A stretch of DNA of 36,279 nucleotides, from contig CAZVYN010000040.1 in assembly GCA_964631125.1 (NCBI GenBank), positions 1 to 36,279 on the forward strand. The letters are read 5' to 3'. This stretch comes from CAZVYN01 sp964631125 (GTDB lineage Bacteria > Eisenbacteria > RBG-16-71-46 > CAIMUX01). A program made the translations under genes and the position numbers. Shown here in pieces: positions 32,501 to 36,279 of this stretch (within the stretch, counting starts at the first letter, position 1; each line of letters opens with the position of its first letter). A model generated the notes under the pieces. It was given only the letters and a program-made list of their open reading frames with translations. It was not told the origin of the DNA and did no database searches.

Positions 32501-34272
32501 ACGCCGTGGGGTCTGAAGTTCCGCACGATCCGCTCGAAATTCGGCGTGCCGTCGTAGATGTCGCCGTTGTCGTCGTCGACCCGCAGGAGATCGATCAGAT
32601 AGTCGTCGAAGTCCGCCGAATAGCCGTACCGCGCGAAGTGCCAGAGCGAGTCGGCCGCGCCCGCCCCGATGTCCTCGCGGAAGTCCCAGAGGGCGCTCGC
32701 GATGATGAGGCCATCCGTGTGCGACTCGTCGACGACGTCGTCCGGGAAGACCCGATCTTCATCGACTCGCCGAAGGTGGGAGCCGGGACCGAAAAACCCG
32801 ATCCCGATGAGCGGCTGCCGAGTCATGGTCGCCGCCAGGTAGTCCGAGAAGCCTTCGTGCATGGCGCCGCTCGGCTGCGGGAACGGCCGGTAGGCGTAGT
32901 CGGTCACGCCGTGGCCGTACTCGTGATAGACGACGTCGGCGATGCGCGCGGTGTTGATGCAGGGACCGCCCGCTTCATAGAAATTGATCCCTACCCCATT
33001 CCAGAACGCGTTGCACTGCGAGCTGATGTCCACCGTGATCGGCATGACGTAGTCGAGCGCCGTGAACTCCGGGTCGAGCCGCTGCATGAAGTCGTGCGCG
33101 AGCATGGTGTGGTAGTAGGCGTCACGCTCGGAGGCGTCGGCGTCGCCCAAGCCGAAGTGGACGTCACGTGTCACTGCCTCGCCGTCGTCGACCGACAGTT
33201 CGAGCGACGGGCCCGCTCCCGACGTGGCGTCGATGACCTGACCGAAGGGGCCGCGCAGACCGGCGCGGAGCGTCCTGGTCGTCGTCGTCGGAATCGAGAC
33301 TTCGAAGTCGCCGACGGTGTCGGTTGTGTCCGCGTGGATCGAATCGGGACCCGAGATCGAGACCCGCAGGTGCGGCAGTCCACGGAGCTGGTAGTTGTCG
33401 TCCGCCGTGACCATCTCGATGTCGGCGGTGACCGAACCGGTCACATTGGCGTGGCGGATCTCGTTGAAGCGCCAGAGCAACTCACCACTCGAAGCATCGA
33501 CGAGCGTCGCCCAGACGCCGATCGGCTCGTCCGTCTCCACCACGAGGCGCCAACTCAGCCGATGCGTCAGCGCGCCGGCGGTGCGGATCGGCAGGAAACA
33601 GAGCTCGGCCTCGCCGCGCGCCCGCGCGCCGCTCGGCAGCCCCTCGAGCGCGCTCGTGAGCGCCATGGCCGCATCGATCAGTGGCGCGGAAGAAACGATC
33701 GCTGTCCTCGACGATCCTTCGCCCGACGAGAGCGGCGCGATCGCGGCGAGCGTGACCGATGAAACGGTCCCGGTGTCCTCGAGCCGGACGGTGAAACGTG
33801 AGTCGTAGACCGGGACCCCGTCGCGCATCTGGCGGAAGTGCACCCACTCGCCTCGGCCGCCGCGCACGGCGCGCACGAACGAGAGTTCGGCGGGATCGAC
33901 CCAATCGCGCAGCGCTTGCTCGACGAACGCGAGAGCAATCTGGTCGGGCGCATCCCCGCGCGCCGCGAATCCCGTGATCGCGATCGGCGGACCGTCGAAC
34001 CTCTCGGGTCGACCGGTGACCGCGTCCCAACGCGCCACCCACCCCGGGAGCCGCTCCGCAGTCGCGCGCCACGCCGTCGTCGCCGCAATCGGCGCCTGCC
34101 ATGCCGTTGAACGCTGGGCGCGCTCCGTCGCCTCGCCTCGGCGATCCAAGGCAAACGACGCGTCGACCGGTCCTTCGACCGCCTGCGCCGATCCGCAGAG
34201 CGCCGCGCCGATGAGCATCGGAAGGGCGGTGAGCTTTCCGATGCGGGACGAGCGAACGAAAGCTGAAATCAT
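29494..34272 (-). CDS. Secreted M36 (fungalysin-like) metalloprotease with FlgD-like C-terminal domain
   Basis: 1,592 residues, starting at the ATG at 34272 (AGGAG 7 nt upstream). Signal peptide: ALPMLIGAALCGSAQA, cut before VEGPVD. An N-terminal propeptide of FTP type follows (about 110-250). Catalytic zinc site: HEYGHGVTDY at about 450, with the third ligand in GAMHEGFSDYLAATM at about 472. Then come several beta-sandwich modules, including a fibronectin-like part and a pair of MAM/CUB-like segments (WGEPVLPATAASG). At the C-terminus is a FlgD-type Ig domain (PNPARAESLVRFALP, WDGRDDAGHSTPAGIYLMRL) used by FCB-group bacteria for surface or secretion targeting. Probably a secreted general protease. 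The 23-bp 3' overlap with the GT4 gene leaves no terminator room. Confidence 0.9.
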   Translation of the reverse strand: MISAFVRSSRIGKLTALPMLIGAALCGSAQAVEGPVDASFALDRRGEATERAQRSTAWQAPIAATTAWRATAERLPGWVARWDAVTGRPERFDGPPIAITGFAARGDAPDQIALAFVEQALRDWVDPAELSFVRAVRGGRGEWVHFRQMRDGVPVYDSRFTVRLEDTGTVSSVTLAAIAPLSSGEGSSRTAIVSSAPLIDAAMALTSALEGLPSGARARGEAELCFLPIRTAGALTHRLSWRLVVETDEPIGVWATLVDASSGELLWRFNEIRHANVTGSVTADIEMVTADDNYQLRGLPHLRVSISGPDSIHADTTDTVGDFEVSIPTTTTRTLRAGLRGPFGQVIDATSGAGPSLELSVDDGEAVTRDVHFGLGDADASERDAYYHTMLAHDFMQRLDPEFTALDYVMPITVDISSQCNAFWNGVGINFYEAGGPCINTARIADVVYHEYGHGVTDYAYRPFPQPSGAMHEGFSDYLAATMTRQPLIGIGFFGPGSHLRRVDEDRVFPDDVVDESHTDGLIIASALWDFREDIGAGAADSLWHFARYGYSADFDDYLIDLLRVDDDNGDIYDGTPNFERIVRNFRPHGVGDYSIQVGHADQRDTEDTASPIELQATFLGLFQIVNESVTAHVTLELDGDEQSLQLGMFPTGVSRQYAVSLAAQPAETVVRYRLVARDASGQETAYPADGGEISFRVGTDVTAPSIQLPTLPSRPEGAASVEVFADVTDNLDRDLTSVNLIYRRNGGAEVTLAMQAVDGGGHRAEVPLAGDVVGDLFEYRVEATDGASTPNSAREPQEGFRSFEIVRGTLATFEGDHGGYVANPLGEWAWGEPVLPATAASGVRAWGCVLDGFYSHGSFSTLETPPHDLTGYEHATLAFDHWFITEPLYDGGYVEVSTDGGANWVQLQPEGGYNSIVGATGSQGWTGNSQGVQSAEFELSRYRGAADCRFRFTFASDIGIVGPGWIIDDVEVLERQVLAQPTGLDVQSLAQQVDVSWQLPRGIAEGPESPVVGYHVYRSPRGVGEPALLTGTPVIARSYSDTEAAIGQWYEYWVSAVYDDGESPLVGPLEGAISQPVLSLDVEAVSARVDSAGVHHATIAVSNSGSGRLELNLFPSVSGQSIDDARIRLELQQPLTDAARAPTTMASARGVASTAGLAEALRGWSERRGEKGAMMAAVPTSARLAPPGAEWDTLLVDGDDSDSLDFATVEAQEDGENIYLRVTTFEGLPNPTRDMNLVFRIDTDENLDTGGQFGEWAILAGAQVQAQIGAPAVVVSEGFQVIIPPSHFVFAEGGRSAEFGVPKAVLGNVNRLFVSVEAASGDGQLDYDEAPNAAPSWVLLSASHFEVEAGDPTQFELVLDAAELGLGTHEAVLFVETNEATSRVVEVPITLEVGEPTPVFLADFGASLALNGVEIVWMTVTETDLVGFHVLRREEGAVDELRVTEEMIAPEHSRLYRFVDVTAEPGRMYEYRLGAIAGDGSATYHGPLRISTDGLGVPTSVWLAPPTPNPARAESLVRFALPRSGPARLSIYAADGRRVRRIVDATRLAAGPHSYVWDGRDDAGHSTPAGIYLMRLDADGVTRTVKATRTR

Positions 34273-34339
34273 CCTGATCTCCTCACGGCGAACGCGTGAT
34301 GTACGGGGACGAAGGGGCATGGGGGGCATTGAGCCGGCA

Positions 34340-34347
34340 GCAGTCTA
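34340..34347 (-). promoter_or_regulatory. Candidate -10 promoter element (TAGACTGC) of the M36 gene
   Basis: Reads TAGACTGC on the minus strand, 70 nt before the ATG at 34272 and just after the hairpin at 34367-34394. Same octamer as at 5493, 13098 and 35187. Confidence 0.45.
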
Positions 34348-34366
34348 GCAGGGGCGCAATACGAAG

Positions 34367-34394
34367 CGAGCCCGCCGAGAGTTCGGCGGGCTCG
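34367..34394 (-). terminator. Intrinsic terminator-like hairpin downstream of the first PEP-CTERM gene
   Basis: Perfect 12-nt arms CGAGCCCGCCGA/TCGGCGGGCTCG with a 4-nt loop, 31 nt past the stop at 34425. The minus-strand run after it (cttcgtatt) is only moderately T-rich. Confidence 0.7.
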
Positions 34395-34424
34395 TACCCA
34401 ACCCCTCCAGATCTACCCGCAGAC

Positions 34425-35132
34425 TCAGGGGCGACTGCGACGACGGCGAAGCAGTCCCAACCCACCCGTCAGGCCGAGAGCCATCAGGACCAAGCTGCTC
34501 GGTTCGGGCACGGCCGGCACGCCTCCGGGGACCAAGAGATGATCGCCGATCGAACCGTTCGACGCTGGGTCGGTCGGATCGGTATCGGGTCCGGAGAAGC
34601 CGGCGTTCCACGCGGCGGACGGACCTTCGTTGTTCACGCCGGGGCCGACGACATAAAAGTCGCCCCAGACCGGCGCGCGCAACGTCGTGAAGCGAATCTC
34701 CGTGAGACCGGCGCCGTTCGCCGGCGAGAAGCGAACGCCGTAGAGTGAACTCGGCAGACCCGGACAACTCGGGTCGGTCTCCAACGTGGTTCCGACACTC
34801 TGGACGTCGCCGAAGCCAGGCTGCGGCGCGATGTCGAGTTCGGTGAAGCTCGGCGAAGTCTCGAGCATGAGATCGGTCGCCGGACCGAGGCCGCGCGTGA
34901 AGCGGTAGGCGTACTGCCAGGAGTCGTCCACCAACTGGATGACTTCCCAATTGAGCCGGACCGGACCTTCGCTCGGCGGCGCCACCCAGCGACCGAGTCC
35001 GCCGAATCCGCCGTCGACCCAGAAGAGAGTCCCCGAATACGCGAACGACGGCGCCGCGGCGCCGCAGGTCAACGCGACCGTCAGCGCGACGGTCGGCAGA
35101 ATGGAAGTAAAGGTGCGTAGTCTCGATGTCAT
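34425..35132 (-). CDS. PEP-CTERM sorting domain protein
   Basis: 235 residues from the ATG at 35132 (GGAGG 9 nt upstream; longer frames lack a signal peptide at the start). Signal peptide with hydrophobic core ILPTVALTVALTCGAA, then mature sequence starting AYSGTLFWVDGG. The C-terminus is a classic exosortase sorting signal: VPEPSSLVLMALGLTGGLGL followed by LLRRRRS. The central part contains WRVxQ-like beta strands and a TLRAPVWGDFY block shared with the downstream paralogue. Proteins of this kind are exported and anchored or processed by EpsH-type exosortase; none is encoded in this window. Function unknown. Confidence 0.9.
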   Translation of the reverse strand: MTSRLRTFTSILPTVALTVALTCGAAAPSFAYSGTLFWVDGGFGGLGRWVAPPSEGPVRLNWEVIQLVDDSWQYAYRFTRGLGPATDLMLETSPSFTELDIAPQPGFGDVQSVGTTLETDPSCPGLPSSLYGVRFSPANGAGLTEIRFTTLRAPVWGDFYVVGPGVNNEGPSAAWNAGFSGPDTDPTDPASNGSIGDHLLVPGGVPAVPEPSSLVLMALGLTGGLGLLRRRRSRP

Positions 35133-35186
35133 GTCGATTCTCCTCCGTGCGGACTCCAAGGCGTCGGAGGGGGACCCGAAGTCGCC

Positions 35187-35194
35187 GCAGTCTA
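35187..35194 (-). promoter_or_regulatory. Candidate -10 promoter element (TAGACTGC) of the first PEP-CTERM gene
   Basis: Minus-strand TAGACTGC, 57 nt before the ATG at 35132; the hairpin at 35259-35286 lies about 65 nt upstream. Same relative position as the copy ahead of the M36 gene. Confidence 0.45.
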
Positions 35195-35258
35195 GGCGCC
35201 GACTCGATCGAGACGCCAGTGGCATTCCCGCGAAACCGAGAATATTTCTCCATAGAGA

Positions 35259-35286
35259 AAGGCCCACCGTGTGATCGGCGGGCCTT
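35259..35286 (-). terminator. Intrinsic terminator of the second PEP-CTERM gene
   Basis: Minus-strand AAGGCCCGCCG/CGGTGGGCCTT, an 11-bp stem with one G-U pair, loop of six, followed by a T-rich stretch (tttctctat). It lies 37 nt past the stop at 35323. Confidence 0.75.
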
Positions 35287-35322
35287 CGAATCAGTCGAAA
35301 TCGACGAGTTGGCGGGTCGGAA

Positions 35323-36010
35323 CTAGTTCTTGCGGCGGCGCTGCACGATGGCCGCGCCCGCGAGTCCGAGCCCGAGCCCGAGGAGCAAGAAGCTGCCCGG
35401 CTCCGGCACCGGATCGGCGCTGCCGCCGTTGCTGTCCGGGACGAGCAAGTGGCCCAGGTACGAACCGTCCGACGGCGCGACCGCCGGGTCGGTGTCGTTG
35501 GCGGTCAGGCCAGAGTTCCACGCAGTGTTGGGGCCGAGGCCGCCGGCATTGCCGTTCTTGGAGTAGAAGTCGCCCCAGACCGGTGCCCGATCACTCCAGA
35601 ACTCGAACTGGCTGAACTGTCCGTCGGCATCGTCGAACTTGATGCCGTAGATCTCGCCCGGCATGTTCGGGTTGCTGGTTCCCATTCGAAGTCGCGTCGT
35701 ACGTGCCGAGCTCGATCTCTTCGAAGTTTCCAGTCTCGTCCCAGATGTTCTCTGCCGTGAATGAAGCGGAGACCTCGAGGATGAAGTGGCTGGTCTCACC
35801 CTTGGGATGAGAGAACTGGTAGAGGTAGTGCCAGTCGTCACCGTCCTGAACCACACGCCAGTTCAAGGTGGTGGGATCGTCGGTGTGCGCCAGCCAGTTG
35901 CCGGTGCCGACAATGCCGCCATCCAGGCTGGTCAGTCCGCCGGAATAGGCGAAGGCGGACGAGCTGGCGGCGAGCGCGGCGAGCGCAAGCGTTCGCATAG
36001 ATGCGGACAT
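35323..36010 (-). CDS. PEP-CTERM protein, paralogue of the neighbouring gene, with a one-base frameshift
   Basis: The frame starts at the ATG at 36010 (AAGGAG 6-7 nt upstream) with a signal peptide ALAALAASSSAFAYSGG and continues through LNWRVVQDGDDWHYLYQFSHP to ELGTYDATSNG. At about 35685 it goes wrong, while the next frame continues in register (MGTSNPNMPGEIYGIKF, SDRAPVWGDFY) to a PEP-CTERM signal VPEPGSFLLLGLGLGLAGAA and QRRRKN. Deleting one A gives DATSMGTSNPN and about 228 residues. The paralogue aligns throughout (AYSG, LDGG, LNW, APVWGDFY, DTDP, HLLVP), proving that the two frames are one gene. The likely cause is a +1 mutation or a sequencing error. Confidence 0.85.
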
Positions 36011-36078
36011 CGATCTCTCCTTCCGCAATTCAGGGGCGCGCGTGACACGAGAACTGAAATTGTGCGGCCGACGATGGT

Positions 36079-36106
36079 AAGTTATTGGGCAGCCCGAAAG
36101 CGACAA
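36079..36106 (-). promoter_or_regulatory. Candidate sigma-70-type promoter of the second PEP-CTERM gene
   Basis: Minus-strand TTGTCG (36101-36106), a 16-nt spacer, then TAACTT (36079-36084), about 70 nt before the ATG at 36010. The 179-bp gap 36011-36189 otherwise shows only AT-rich sequence shared with the divergent gene. Confidence 0.4.
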
Positions 36107-36189
36107 TTTTTTCTCTCTAGTTGTCCGCCTGGCCAGGGGCGATGTGGGGAAGTACTCTTCCCGCGACCCAAACTCGGAGAGGTCCCAGG

Positions 36190-36279
36190 ATGCAGAACTC
36201 GCGAGAACGCACCCATCACGCCGCCATCCCGCCACTGAGCATGGGCCAACTCCTTATCGGCCTAGTGGTTCTGGCGCTG
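36190..36279 (+). CDS. Start of a small membrane protein (3'-truncated by window edge)
   Basis: Thirty codons, open to the last base. The ATG at 36190 follows AGAGG with a good spacing. The sequence is MQNSRERTHHAAIPP followed by LSMGQLLIGLVVLAL, a short charged N-terminus leading into a transmembrane helix. The wording MGQLLIGLVVLAL recalls the first helix of LiaF/DUF5668-type membrane proteins, but 30 residues are not enough to be sure. It is divergent from the PEP-CTERM pair. Confidence 0.55.
   Translation, partial: MQNSRERTHHAAIPPLSMGQLLIGLVVLAL

Noticed and set aside
31984..33762. 592-codon plus-strand frame inside the M36 protease
   Set aside because: Composition-driven shadow; the opposite frame has signal peptide, zinc motif and FlgD domain.
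1..36279. CRISPR arrays, tRNA and rRNA genes
   Set aside because: No regularly spaced direct repeats of 20-40 bp and no cloverleaf or rRNA sequence were noticed in the gaps; the tandem repeats found are 6, 7 and 12 bp units.

Overview
The window looks like a chromosomal contig from a GC-rich, Gram-negative-type, probably uncultivated bacterium. Evidence for this: two PEP-CTERM proteins, a giant secreted protease ending in a FlgD/T9SS-like Ig domain, a predicted outer-membrane protein, and a PHP-glycosyltransferase fusion. This mix fits an FCB-group-like lineage such as Eisenbacteria or Gemmatimonadota. That placement is inference only; there is no rRNA in the window.

Layout. 1-1.3 kb: end of a PAP2 phosphatase gene, convergent with an exported protein. 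1.45-4.64 kb: proline-catabolic P5C dehydrogenase followed by a polysaccharide flippase. 4.72-5.29 kb: an AbrB-type antitoxin and RelE/ParE-type toxin pair. 5.55-7.71 kb: a PP-loop/zinc-finger protein convergent with HtpX, with a heptanucleotide repeat that supplies both stop codons. 7.9-13.07 kb: an accessory island. It holds a DUF1016 nuclease fragment, a type II restriction-modification system (controller-type HTH, SacI-family endonuclease, m5C methyltransferase) with recognisable C-box operators, two broken IstB genes, and a group II intron reverse-transcriptase fragment. 13.1-16.2 kb: purE-purK and a GT1-type glycosyltransferase. 16.3-19.4 kb: a frameshifted secreted subtilase. 19.3-21.3 kb: an orphan antitoxin-like HTH protein and an RhlE-type RNA helicase with an Arg-Pro-Ala repeat tail. 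21.5-29.5 kb: a tiny DUF1330 fragment coupled to a membrane glycosyltransferase-like protein, a TrpF-like protein, DUF2461, a nucleotidyltransferase, and a PHP-GT4 fusion overlapping a second GT4. 29.5-36.0 kb: an M36 metalloprotease and two tandem PEP-CTERM paralogues, one frameshifted. 36.19 kb to the end: start of a small membrane protein.

How the genes relate. The island interrupts two housekeeping blocks (htpX and purEK), and its right edge abuts the purE promoter. The restriction system shows the logic of a C-protein-controlled unit: a double C-box ahead of the controller and a single C-box at the methylase start. The controller frame is one base out of register with the endonuclease. 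The subtilase and one PEP-CTERM gene also each read as intact if one base is removed, so three +1 events occur in 36 kb. A recurrent octamer TAGACTGC precedes four genes and is probably this genome's preferred -10 region. The 3' units (PEP-CTERM, PEP-CTERM, M36) share one layout: stop, hairpin, TAGACTGC, Shine-Dalgarno, ATG.
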